Assembly: GCA_965202955.1 (NCBI GenBank)
Contig: OZ241871.1
Coordinates: 2,480,001-2,544,000, forward strand
Direction of reading: 5' to 3'
DNA from: Bin5 sp034422415
GTDB taxonomy: Bacteria > Chloroflexota > Anaerolineae > Caldilineales > Caldilineaceae
Length of the DNA: 64,000 nucleotides
Every line of letters starts with the position of its first letter. Position 1 is the stretch's first letter. The position numbers and the translations under genes are program-made. The notes beneath the pieces are model-generated. The model was not told the origin of the DNA, searched no databases, and saw only the letters and a program-made list of their open reading frames with translations. Of the stretch, positions 35,296 through 43,301 are shown piece after piece.

Positions 35296-36120
35296 GTGAA
35301 GGCGCTCTTCGGGGTTTCGGAGCGACGCGCCTGCAGGGTGCTGGGTCATCCTCGCTCGACACAGCGATACGCGCCGAGGCCGGTGGAGGACGGGAAGGCG
35401 CTGACCGAGGAGATCGTGGAGTTGGCCACTCAGTTCGGCAGGTACGGTTACCGCAGGATCACCGCCCTTCTGAGGCATCGTGGCTGGCACGTGAACCACA
35501 AGCGTGTGGAGAGGATATGGCGACGTGAAGGGCTGAAGGTGCCTGTGAAGCAGCCCAAGAGAGGGCGTCTGTGGTTCAATGACGGTTCGTGTGTGCGTCT
35601 GCGGCCTGCGTGGAAGGAGCATGTGTGGGCCTACGACTTCGTGCACTTGAGGCTGCATGACGGCACAGGGGTGCGGTTGCTGACCGTCATCGACGAATAC
35701 AGCAGGGAGTGTCTGGCGCTGCGGGCTGGCCGCAACATACGGTCAGTTGAAGTGATAGAGGTGCTGACCGAGTTGATGGTGTTCAGAGGCGTGCCCGACC
35801 ACATTCGCTCGGACAACGGGCCGGAATTTACGGCCCGGGCTGTGCGTGAGTGGCTTGGGCGGGTGGGAGCCAGGACGCTCTACATCGAGCCTGGGTCGCC
35901 GTGGGAGAACGGCTACATCGAGAGTTTCAACGGGAAGTTGAGGGACGAACTTCTGGACAGGGAGGTCTTCTATACGTTGCTGGAGGTGCGTGTGCTGACG
36001 GAGCGCTACAGGCGGACCTACAACCAGGTCAGACCGCACAGTTCTCTGGGCTACCGGCCGCCGGCGCCTGAGGCCCTCTTGCCTGCCGACCCTGTCCCCG
36101 TGCTTGCCGGACTAACATAA
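35296..36120 (+). CDS. IS3-family transposase OrfB (DDE integrase)
   Basis: The retroviral-integrase-like core is complete: WAYDFVHLRLHDG (first Asp), HIRSDNGPEFTARAV (second Asp) and NGYIESFNGKLRDEL (catalytic Glu), with the HTH_21 region RYGYRRITALLRHRGW before it. The GTG at 35296 is only a nominal start; the -1 frame is open from the slippery site at 35251, so the natural product is probably the OrfAB fusion. No stop or frameshift within. Confidence 0.92.
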   Translation: MKALFGVSERRACRVLGHPRSTQRYAPRPVEDGKALTEEIVELATQFGRYGYRRITALLRHRGWHVNHKRVERIWRREGLKVPVKQPKRGRLWFNDGSCVRLRPAWKEHVWAYDFVHLRLHDGTGVRLLTVIDEYSRECLALRAGRNIRSVEVIEVLTELMVFRGVPDHIRSDNGPEFTARAVREWLGRVGARTLYIEPGSPWENGYIESFNGKLRDELLDREVFYTLLEVRVLTERYRRTYNQVRPHSSLGYRPPAPEALLPADPVPVLAGLT

Positions 36121-36335
36121 CGGGTGGTACAAACATCGGGGGCAGGTCAGTCGCAACAGTGTAGCACAAGTGATCGAAATTGTCAAATTTTGTCAAGTTG
36201 CAAAATGCAACAGCCTCACGCACAAAAATCTGAAAATAGGCTCCTCCTGTTTTTCAGATTGGCAAGCCCGCCCGTTAATGGTAGAATTGCGAACGCAGCC
36301 GCGATTTTGCCTACCAACAGTGACTAGGAGCCAGC

Positions 36336-36674
36336 ATGTCCAAGTCTGAATCTGTCAACGACCGCATAGCAAACACAGCCCGTCTTATTGATGCAGACGA
36401 AACTGCCCTGAAAGACATGATAGTTCGTGCAGATCAATTGGCCACTACTCTAAGAGAAGTTGCAGACATCCTTGATTCTACAAAGCACACACACGAAGTA
36501 AGCTCAATAATCGACGATGGCAGGATTATCGGGCTTAAAGACAGAGACGCTTTTCAATATCCTGCGGAGGATGCGCGCAAGCTGATCTCTGACATTTATC
36601 AGACCAAAGAGAGACTCTGCCAAAATGACAGAAAATTTAAGGACCTGATACGGAATTATGCTGCTCGCCCCTAG
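36336..36674 (+). CDS. Small helical protein of unknown function
   Basis: A 112-residue product with a good AGGAG site (TAGGAGCCAGC-ATG). It appears largely alpha-helical (ALKDMIVRADQLATTLREVADIL) with no membrane segment or cysteine cluster. AT-rich. Its 3' end overlaps the oppositely directed small gene by 38 bases. No family recognised. Confidence 0.6.
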   Translation: MSKSESVNDRIANTARLIDADETALKDMIVRADQLATTLREVADILDSTKHTHEVSSIIDDGRIIGLKDRDAFQYPAEDARKLISDIYQTKERLCQNDRKFKDLIRNYAARP

Positions 36675-36954
36675 TCTTCGGGTCTGTATGTTCTATATAG
36701 ATAGACACAACCACTTTCTTGTCGTCAATCCGTTGTCTCATTATGGAGACGTTCTTCTCTAGTTCTTGTAGAGTAGTTTCGTCTTCATGTATCTCGACGA
36801 GCATTCTAACCAGCCTTTGATCCTCCTCACTTGACTCTTGAGGGGCAGAATCATTCTGACTCTCGCCCTCCTTTTCCACTAGAACCTGCACCTCCCCATT
36901 GCGCACCTTCTCGAAGTACTCTTCAACTGATCTGTTTTCTTGTTCTTTGGTCAT
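36637..36954 (-). CDS. Small acidic protein of unknown function
   Basis: A 105-residue acidic protein (KEQENRSVEEYFEKVRNGEV, then SSEEDQRLVRMLVEIHED) with a helical C-terminal half and no membrane segment. An AGGAGG lies correctly before the ATG at 36954. It overlaps the 3' end of the plus-strand gene at 36336. No family recognised; the acidic character is shared by antitoxins and phage-derived mimics but no evidence goes further. Confidence 0.6.
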   Translation of the reverse strand: MTKEQENRSVEEYFEKVRNGEVQVLVEKEGESQNDSAPQESSEEDQRLVRMLVEIHEDETTLQELEKNVSIMRQRIDDKKVVVSIYIEHTDPKTRGEQHNSVSGP

Positions 36955-37094
36955 AGTAGACCTCCTGTAGTTGGTCCGCCATTTCCAAATTTCTTAGCTA
37001 TACTACTGGCACAGCCTGCTGCAAATCTGTGAACTCAAATATATAGGTGCCATTGTAAAGGCCGCGCAACAGCCAATAAGCGACGACAAATCCA

Positions 37095-39989
37095 TTAGAC
37101 TACCAACTTTGCCCGCTTCGGACGCTTCTTCCCACCATGCACCGACGGCTCGGCGCACCATTTGGCGGAAAGGAGGCGGACGGCCTTGTATGTATCCTCG
37201 CCGAAGCCCAGGAGATCGCAGATGACGCGCCGGTCCAAGTGGGCGCGGTTGGGGTCGACGTCGGCGAGGTAGGCAGGCATCAGGTCTTTGTTCCGGAATT
37301 CTTCAAAGATTTCCTCAGTCTTAGACAGCTGTTCGTCCGTGAGGCGGTGCAAATCCAGCACAGGGAGAGACTCGGCGGAGCGAATAGTAATACTCGCCTT
37401 GCTCGATTGCTGACGGCTGGAATGCCACCAGTAGGACAGCAGGCCCAATGTGGAGTTCCCCCACACTGCGAAGGCGTAATCAAACCTGTTTTCGGAGAAG
37501 ATGACGTTCGGCCACACTCTCCCACCAATCGACTCTCTGTCTGTGAAAGCGACGGCGAGTGCCTGAGAGCCAAAAGTGTATTCGTTATTCAGATGCGCGC
37601 GGCTGGCAGTGGCCCAAATGACAGGCGCTTTGCCCTCCATGCCCTGTCTGACCTGCAATTGTGCATCGGGAGCGCAAACCATGCGGGTCTCATTCGTGGC
37701 GTTGTGGTTCCACATAGCAGGGTAGGTGGCCGTAGGACTCGGGGATATTTTGTCAAAAGGGCCCCGAGGGGCAGGGCCTGTAATGTCGCGATGCACGAAG
37801 CCAAGTTTGCCAATGCTGGCCAGAAGTGTCGTCTTTAGCTCAAGCGAGGAGGCCATTCCAGGAAGCCACAGCTTAGACTGGGATAAAGCAAATGCTGCCT
37901 GCGCCACTGAATAATCGGACAGACGCACCGCGCGCCAAACTGAGGCACGAGGCGCGGTAATCATATAGCCCGCCAGCTCTCCCCCGACCATAAGGGGCGT
38001 CCCCCCATAGGGTCCTTTATCGATTTGCCTGACCTGACTATAGTCAGGAGCGCAGCCTGCCACCAACTCCCTTGCGTAGGCAAACCCTTGCGGCCTGCGG
38101 CTAAGGGATACAAAGTGGTCTGCGTCATTGGGCTGTTCATCCTCCATGAATTTGCGAGCGATTACCAGACATTCGGCCATCCCCGTGTCAGACGAAAAGG
38201 ACATTTCCCGATCATTCGCCGCGATACTCACCACAGTCATGTCGGTGTAATCACGGGCAAGCACTTCGCGCAATCCGTCCCAGGACAGACCAGTTGCGGC
38301 GGACAGAGGGAGGACCAGAGCCAAGACACCGCCTAGTTTGACTTTTCTGTGGGCCAGCGCCGCAAAAGTGGAGGCAATTCCGGCGTTGCCGTCTGAACAG
38401 GTGTTCTTCGCCAGCTTAGTAGCCCGCTTTCCCATCGCCGTCTGGTCTTTGTTAGTCGCGCCAAAAGCCGCGAAAGCAGGGTTGGTGATGTCGGCATGCG
38501 CCCCTTCGTGGTTGGTGGCGCGTGTGAAAGGCGGATTCATGATTATCAGGTCATAACCGAAATCGGGAATCTCGGTGCTGACCTGGGCAGCCGTCTCTTC
38601 ACCCGCGCTGCCGGTGCGCAAGGCCGGATCACTGATGTTGAACAGCGTCTGCACCCTGGAAGACTGAAGCAACTCCAGAGAACCTACCATTACGCCGCCG
38701 TCTTTCTGACGGCCATAGGGCATGGTGTAGAGACGGGAGTTGGTAAAGCCGACGGCCGGTTCGACGCCGGAAAGGGTGGAGCCGGTAATGTGGATTGCTG
38801 AAGGCATGACGTCGCAACCGTAGAGAACCTCCTCCATCATCACCTTGTGAAGCTTGCTGCCATCGCCGCCGGCGCGCTCGTGACGGGCGGCGATCTGTTC
38901 GTACACAGCGGAAAGCAGCGCGCCGGTGCCGCAGGCGAAGTCTCCGATTCGCAGCTTGCCGATGGCCTCGGCGTTCGACCAGTCCACGCCTTCCAGCTTG
39001 GCGACGGCGAGCCGGGCCAGCAGCGCGGCGGAAGCTGGCAAAGTGTAGAAGGTGGCCAGGTATTTGCGGTCGGCGATGAGGCGCTGGAAGATGCGACCGG
39101 TGAGGTCGTGGGCGTTTTCGACGCCGGTTGCGTTGACACCCTGGGCTGTGTTCCGCAGTCGCCGCAGTATTCGGGCCGCGTCGGTGGAGTCCAGATGCTC
39201 AAGGACATCCTTGGCGATGGAGAAAATGGGCCAGTAGTTGATATTCAGTATGGCGGTCCAGGCTGCCAGAACCTCGCCTTGAGGGTTGTCTACACCGTCG
39301 CCGCAGGCGTGCGCGAGGGACTTGATCTTAGCGTGCATGCCGGCGATCTGATCGTGGAATACGAGGGCGTTGGCGATGATGGCGCAGGCCATGCGGCGGG
39401 TTTGGCGCACGTTGGCCATCCCCAACAGATTGGCGATTGACTCTGTGATGCCTGGGCGGGTACGATCCAGATCGTCGAGGAGTCTGGCGGCGCCGTCAAT
39501 ACCCTCCTGGAGCGTGGTCGTGGCTCGGTCTACGGCGTGCTGGGGAACTGAGACCAGGCGGACCATGTCGGCCAGGTCCTCTACCGAGCCGTCGAGCCAG
39601 CCGGACTCGGGGAAGCGGCTGGCGCTGCCGTTCTCGGTGAAGACGCAGTATGACAGGCGGGCGACAGATAGTGCGGCGGCAAGATCGGGGGCGTCGCCTA
39701 CTTCGTCCGGGTAGCGGAGGGCGATTACGGCTTCGATGACGCGCCCGTTGGCGGCGGTCTCCAGCCCGAGCCGGTCCTTCGCCTCCGTTTCGACGCCGGC
39801 GGCGGGCATGTACTCGGCCTCGATCACGACGGGCGCGCGGCCGGGGGCCGTGATCAGAATGTCGGGCTGAAGCCCTGGACGTCCGGCAATGGCCCTGACA
39901 TTCTCGTAACGCACATCGCTACGGGGCAGCATGGCCTGAAGCAGGTTGCCCATCGCATTGTTGGCGTTCGGTTCTGTCTGGCGCGGCAT
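37095..39989 (-). CDS. N6-adenine DNA methylase with nuclease-like N terminus
   Basis: A class I methyltransferase core with motif I DFACGTG (350-356), the FYTLP entry segment just before it and the catalytic NPPF (485-488). About 300 residues precede it and 450 follow, the latter likely including a target-recognition domain. The N terminus has PDILI (42-46) and VIEAEY (55-60), which resembles a PD-(D/E)xK nuclease but with E-x-E where E-x-K is expected, so cleavage is uncertain. This layout fits a single-chain type IIG-like or type I-like modification enzyme. It starts 47 bases after cofD on the same strand and is the right end of the island. Confidence 0.82.
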   Translation of the reverse strand: MPRQTEPNANNAMGNLLQAMLPRSDVRYENVRAIAGRPGLQPDILITAPGRAPVVIEAEYMPAAGVETEAKDRLGLETAANGRVIEAVIALRYPDEVGDAPDLAAALSVARLSYCVFTENGSASRFPESGWLDGSVEDLADMVRLVSVPQHAVDRATTTLQEGIDGAARLLDDLDRTRPGITESIANLLGMANVRQTRRMACAIIANALVFHDQIAGMHAKIKSLAHACGDGVDNPQGEVLAAWTAILNINYWPIFSIAKDVLEHLDSTDAARILRRLRNTAQGVNATGVENAHDLTGRIFQRLIADRKYLATFYTLPASAALLARLAVAKLEGVDWSNAEAIGKLRIGDFACGTGALLSAVYEQIAARHERAGGDGSKLHKVMMEEVLYGCDVMPSAIHITGSTLSGVEPAVGFTNSRLYTMPYGRQKDGGVMVGSLELLQSSRVQTLFNISDPALRTGSAGEETAAQVSTEIPDFGYDLIIMNPPFTRATNHEGAHADITNPAFAAFGATNKDQTAMGKRATKLAKNTCSDGNAGIASTFAALAHRKVKLGGVLALVLPLSAATGLSWDGLREVLARDYTDMTVVSIAANDREMSFSSDTGMAECLVIARKFMEDEQPNDADHFVSLSRRPQGFAYARELVAGCAPDYSQVRQIDKGPYGGTPLMVGGELAGYMITAPRASVWRAVRLSDYSVAQAAFALSQSKLWLPGMASSLELKTTLLASIGKLGFVHRDITGPAPRGPFDKISPSPTATYPAMWNHNATNETRMVCAPDAQLQVRQGMEGKAPVIWATASRAHLNNEYTFGSQALAVAFTDRESIGGRVWPNVIFSENRFDYAFAVWGNSTLGLLSYWWHSSRQQSSKASITIRSAESLPVLDLHRLTDEQLSKTEEIFEEFRNKDLMPAYLADVDPNRAHLDRRVICDLLGFGEDTYKAVRLLSAKWCAEPSVHGGKKRPKRAKLVV

Positions 39990-40036
39990 ATAATCTCGTT
40001 TACACTCAAGAGTTGATCGATTTGCAGGAAACAGAA

Positions 40037-40993
40037 TCAGCTTTCAAGCAGTGACCGGCCGAACTGCAGGACCTCTGCTGCCAAGCGGCGCTTGGAGGGC
40101 AGGTCGGTCATGATGGTGTCGGTCGTCATCGCCGGCAGGGGAAGCTGAATTTGCTCCTCCATGTCCTGTTGGTCGATGACAAAACCGTCCAGCAGACCGG
40201 CGTAGTGTTCGGCGACGGTGAGGGGGCTAGTTGACCGGCCCATTTCCTGCATCATTTTGGCTGCCGGTCCCTTCAGGGCCCGCCCGCCGACGATCGGGCT
40301 GACAGCCACCACAGGCGCGCGAACATCTCGCATCAGATCGCCCAAACCGGGCACCGACAGGATTGGGTCCACGCTCAGGTAGGGATTGCTGGGACAGATG
40401 ATAACCTGTGCGGCGGCCCGCAGCGCCTCTGCTATGTCCGGCGTCAGCGTCGCTTTTTCCGCGCCGACAAAGGTCAAGCCCAGAAAGACCGGTTCGCAGC
40501 GCCGCCGTACGAAATAGTCCTGAAAAGGGAGGCTTCCTTCATCTGTATGCACGACTGTGCGCACCGGCTGGTTGCACATCGGCAGGATACGGGAAGGCAC
40601 GTCGAAAGTTTGCCGCAGGCGGTCGGTGACCTCGGTGAGGCTGGCGCCTGACCGCAGCCACTGGCTGCGCAGCAGGTGCACGGCCAGGTCCTTATCGCCG
40701 AGGCGGAACCATGCCTCCCCGCCCAAGCGCTTCATCTCAGTCAGAACATTCCATGTCTCGTTGTCGCGCCCCCAACCTGTCTGCGGATTGTTGACGCCTG
40801 CCAGCCCGTACAAGACGGTGTCGACGTCCGGGCAAATTGTCAATCCCCAGTGCTCGAAATCGTCTCCCGTGTTGACGATGACTGTCAGCGCGCCCCGGGG
40901 CAAAGCCGCCTGCAAACCAATCGCGAGTTTGGCGCCGCCAACACCACCAGCCAGGGCCACGACCCGCGCGGGCCTCTCTGATTTCGCCGCCAT
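40037..40993 (-). CDS. cofD: 2-phospho-L-lactate transferase (F420 biosynthesis)
   Basis: CofD/FbiA transfers the activated phospho-acid to the deazaflavin Fo, giving F420-0 or dehydro-F420-0. VVALAGGVGGAKLAIGLQAAL at the start, NTGDDFEHWGLTICPDVDTVLY, GDKDLAVHLLRSQWL and ICPSNPYLSVDPILSVPG are diagnostic. Length of 318 is normal. It lies 47 bases after the FbiB-like nitroreductase gene on the same strand; cofC is on the same strand on the far side of the accessory island. Confidence 0.94.
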   Translation of the reverse strand: MAAKSERPARVVALAGGVGGAKLAIGLQAALPRGALTVIVNTGDDFEHWGLTICPDVDTVLYGLAGVNNPQTGWGRDNETWNVLTEMKRLGGEAWFRLGDKDLAVHLLRSQWLRSGASLTEVTDRLRQTFDVPSRILPMCNQPVRTVVHTDEGSLPFQDYFVRRRCEPVFLGLTFVGAEKATLTPDIAEALRAAAQVIICPSNPYLSVDPILSVPGLGDLMRDVRAPVVAVSPIVGGRALKGPAAKMMQEMGRSTSPLTVAEHYAGLLDGFVIDQQDMEEQIQLPLPAMTTDTIMTDLPSKRRLAAEVLQFGRSLLES

Positions 40994-41040
40994 TGAATCC
41001 TACATCTGCTTTTCGCTTTGCACGATGCGCAGGTTCCTGT

Positions 41041-41793
41041 TCAGCGCCACAACACCCGGTCAGCCAGGGGAAGCCTCTGCGCCCTGTCCTTTTTTCCTGC
41101 TGGCTTGTCGCCCGAGCCTTCCGCCGCGTAGCCGAGCGTGATCAGCGCCTGAGGATGCCAACTTTCGGGCAGGCCGAGCGAATGCCGCACCAGGTCGGGC
41201 ACGAACAGCGGCGCGCACATCCAACAGGCGGCCAGACCGAACTGTTGCGCTGCCAGCAGCAGATTCTGACAGGCCAGGGCCGTACTTTGCACGGCCATCA
41301 TCCACTCGGCCTCCTGTCGTCGACGGTCGGGGTAATCGTCCATCTCCTCCAAAGAAACGGAGACCGCCACCAGCGCAGCCGCGCCGGTGATGCGGGCGTG
41401 GCTGATGCGAACGCGCCGCTCGATCAGCGCCGCGTCGACGCCGTCCGCGCTCAGGTCCGCGCGCCAACGCCTGCCCATACGGTCGCTCAGGTCATCTTTG
41501 GCCGTTTGGGCGGTGACAACGCAAAAGCGCCACGGCTGGCGGTTATGGGCTGAAGGGGCCCAGACAGCGGCAGTCAACAGATCTTCCAGCAGCGGACGCG
41601 CAATCGGGTCGGGCCGGTAGCGGCGCACAGATCTGCGCCCGCGGATGAGCGCCCAAAACCACTCGTCGGTGACGCGTTGCGGCCCGGGGCAGTCTGCGTC
41701 GCCCGGCCGGTCGCTCCGATCGGGATGACGCCAACCGTTGACTTCGTCGCCGAACGGGCCGGTTACTCTTTCGCTAAGCTGCGGCTTCTGCAT
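41041..41793 (-). CDS. Nitroreductase-family protein, FbiB C-terminal-like
   Basis: A FMN-dependent nitroreductase fold: IRGRRSVRRYRPDPIARPLL, TAAVWAPSAHNRQPWRF (the FMN-binding SAHNxQPW motif) and LAAQQFGLAACWMCAPLF. The C-terminal domain of mycobacterial FbiB has this fold and reduces dehydro-F420-0, and its position next to cofD makes that role likely here. The gamma-glutamyl ligase (CofE) is not in the window. It appears to be expressed from an extended -10 promoter very close to the start codon. Confidence 0.85.
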   Translation of the reverse strand: MQKPQLSERVTGPFGDEVNGWRHPDRSDRPGDADCPGPQRVTDEWFWALIRGRRSVRRYRPDPIARPLLEDLLTAAVWAPSAHNRQPWRFCVVTAQTAKDDLSDRMGRRWRADLSADGVDAALIERRVRISHARITGAAALVAVSVSLEEMDDYPDRRRQEAEWMMAVQSTALACQNLLLAAQQFGLAACWMCAPLFVPDLVRHSLGLPESWHPQALITLGYAAEGSGDKPAGKKDRAQRLPLADRVLWR

Positions 41794-41801
41794 GGCCCGG
41801 C

Positions 41802-41810
41802 ATTATAGCA
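41802..41810 (-). promoter_or_regulatory. Extended -10 promoter of the F420 operon (probably leaderless)
   Basis: Read on the minus strand the sequence is TGCTATAAT, ending 8 bases before the ATG at 41793. A start of transcription six or seven bases downstream would fall at the start codon, giving a leaderless message. The remaining part of the 41794-42123 gap holds the divergent promoter at 41997. Confidence 0.6.
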
Positions 41811-41996
41811 CGGACTGCCGCGAGCAGAAACAGATGGCGTGTTGCGGGGCGTGGTCCAGGAAGGGCCAGGTTTCCGGCTCCTTCGCGTCTCCTGTATTGG
41901 GCGATGGCGGATCGACGATAGTCCAGGTGTGAATCTCCTGCTATGTCGCGTCTTACACCAGATATCGCACTGGAAAGCCCGCGGATTTACTCATCT

Positions 41997-42025
41997 TTGA
42001 CGCTACTTTCCGACAAGTGTACAAT
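41997..42025 (+). promoter_or_regulatory. Sigma70-like promoter for the LLM oxidoreductase
   Basis: TTGACG (41997-42002) and TACAAT (42020-42025) with a 17-base spacer, about 100 bases before the ATG at 42124. The spacing is ideal. Confidence 0.65.
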
Positions 42026-42123
42026 TCAGGAAAAGGCCGCGAGCGATCATTAGTGGACGCCGCGCCCGGGCAACGAAATGTCGGGGCTTATCGTTCGCAA
42101 TACCTATTGATTCAGGAGTTTTC

Positions 42124-43134
42124 ATGACTGCGCCAAAGCACACACGCGTCGCTCTCTATCTGCAGGACAAACACCCGATCCGCGAAGGCATGGCGCACGC
42201 GCGCTACGCGGAAGAAAAGGGATTCGAGGCGGTCTGGCAGGCGGAGAGCCGCCTGGTGCGCGACGCGATTGTGCCGATGGCCGCCTTCGCTGCCGTCACC
42301 GAGCGTATCCGGATCGGCTCCGGCGTCATCAACAACTGGACCCGTAATATCGGCCTGCTCGCTGCCACCTTTCTCACATTGGATGATCTGGCGCCGGACC
42401 GCATCATCTGCGGCATCGGCGCGTGGTGGGACCCCCTCGCCAAAAATGTGGGCATCGACCGGCGCAGGCCGCTGAAAGCGATGCGGGAGACGGTGGAGGT
42501 CGTCCGTCGCCTGCTCGCCATGGAAAATGTCAGCTTCCAAGGCGAATTTCATCAGGTCGATGGCATCGAACTGGATGTCGTGCATGGACGCCAGACGCCG
42601 CGCAATGTGCCGCTGATGATCGGCGCGACGGGGCCGAAGATGATGGAACTGACCGGTGAGATCGCCGATGGCGCGGTCCTGAACTACTGTGTGCCGCCGG
42701 ACTATAACCACATGGCGCTGGAGCGGCTGGAAGCGGGCGCAAAACGGGCCGGCCGCAGCCTGGACGATATCGACCGCCCCCAACTGATCGTCTGCTCGGT
42801 GCATGAAGACCAGCGGACGGCCCTCGATGGCGCGCGCGAGTTGCTGACCCAATACCTGGGCCAGCAGCCTCACATCGCCCAGGCCAGCGGAGTCAAGCCG
42901 GAGGTCGTCGAGCGGATCCAGTCGATTCTCGGCTGGCCGGCGACCAGGGAGCAGGTCCGTCAAGCCATGCCGTTGGTGCCGGACGAACTGGTCACCCGCA
43001 TTACAGCCAGCGGCACGCCGGATGAAGTGAAGAAGAAGGTGCGGGAGTATATGGATAACGGCGCCACATGTCCAATTCTCTATCCACTGGGCGATGTGAA
43101 GCTGATGATCGATACATTTGCGGGCGGATTTTAA
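42124..43134 (+). CDS. LLM-class F420-dependent oxidoreductase
   Basis: A luciferase-like TIM-barrel enzyme: VALYLQDKHPIREGMAHARY, GFEAVWQAESRLVRDA, RIRIGSGVINNWTRN and PLMIGATGPKMMELTGEIADG are typical of F420-dependent members such as methylene-H4MPT reductase-like and glucose-6-phosphate dehydrogenase-like proteins. The neighbouring F420 biosynthesis genes favour F420 over FMN as cofactor. The substrate is not evident. AGGAG precedes the ATG. Confidence 0.88.
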   Translation: MTAPKHTRVALYLQDKHPIREGMAHARYAEEKGFEAVWQAESRLVRDAIVPMAAFAAVTERIRIGSGVINNWTRNIGLLAATFLTLDDLAPDRIICGIGAWWDPLAKNVGIDRRRPLKAMRETVEVVRRLLAMENVSFQGEFHQVDGIELDVVHGRQTPRNVPLMIGATGPKMMELTGEIADGAVLNYCVPPDYNHMALERLEAGAKRAGRSLDDIDRPQLIVCSVHEDQRTALDGARELLTQYLGQQPHIAQASGVKPEVVERIQSILGWPATREQVRQAMPLVPDELVTRITASGTPDEVKKKVREYMDNGATCPILYPLGDVKLMIDTFAGGF

Positions 43135-43137
43135 CTG

Positions 43138-43158
43138 CAGTGGTCAGTGGCTAGTTGT
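43138..43158 (+). repeat. Heptameric repeat, three degenerate copies
   Basis: CAGTGGT CAGTGGC TAGTTGT immediately after the LLM oxidoreductase stop codon, the same kind of unit as at 27690 and 51249. Confidence 0.6.
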
Positions 43159-43301
43159 AAGGGGACCGGTTCTCCCCAGAAAAGGCCGCTGGCAGGTTTT
43201 CGGAACGCGGAATTTGGCAGCGGTCGGTATTACTGGCGGTATTTCGTAGGGTTGGCAGTGTCGTTGGGACTGCCGCCAAGCATTGAAAATCAGTAGCTTA
43301 C

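Larger units (their letters stand above)
34920..36149 (+). mobile_element. IS3-family insertion sequence, apparently complete
   Basis: The 1230-base element has terminal inverted repeats TGACCTGCCCCC (34920-34931) and its exact complement at 36138-36149, with a second matching block TATGTTAGT further in at both ends. It encodes an HTH OrfA and a DDE OrfB in the -1 frame. No target-site duplication is visible (CCT on the left, GTC on the right), so a flank may have been rearranged after insertion. Confidence 0.9.
29195..40036. other. Defence/mobile island between cofC and cofD
   Basis: This span separates two F420 biosynthesis genes and differs from its surroundings. It has visibly lower GC content from about 29.3 to 37 kb, longer gaps, an IS3 element and several abortive-infection and modification families. 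No integrase, tRNA or flanking direct repeat was recognised. The methylase at the right end is closer to host composition and starts 47 bases after cofD. Confidence 0.7.

Noticed and set aside
34912..36152. Target-site duplication for the IS3 element
   Set aside because: The three bases next to each end differ (CCT and GTC), so no duplication can be claimed.
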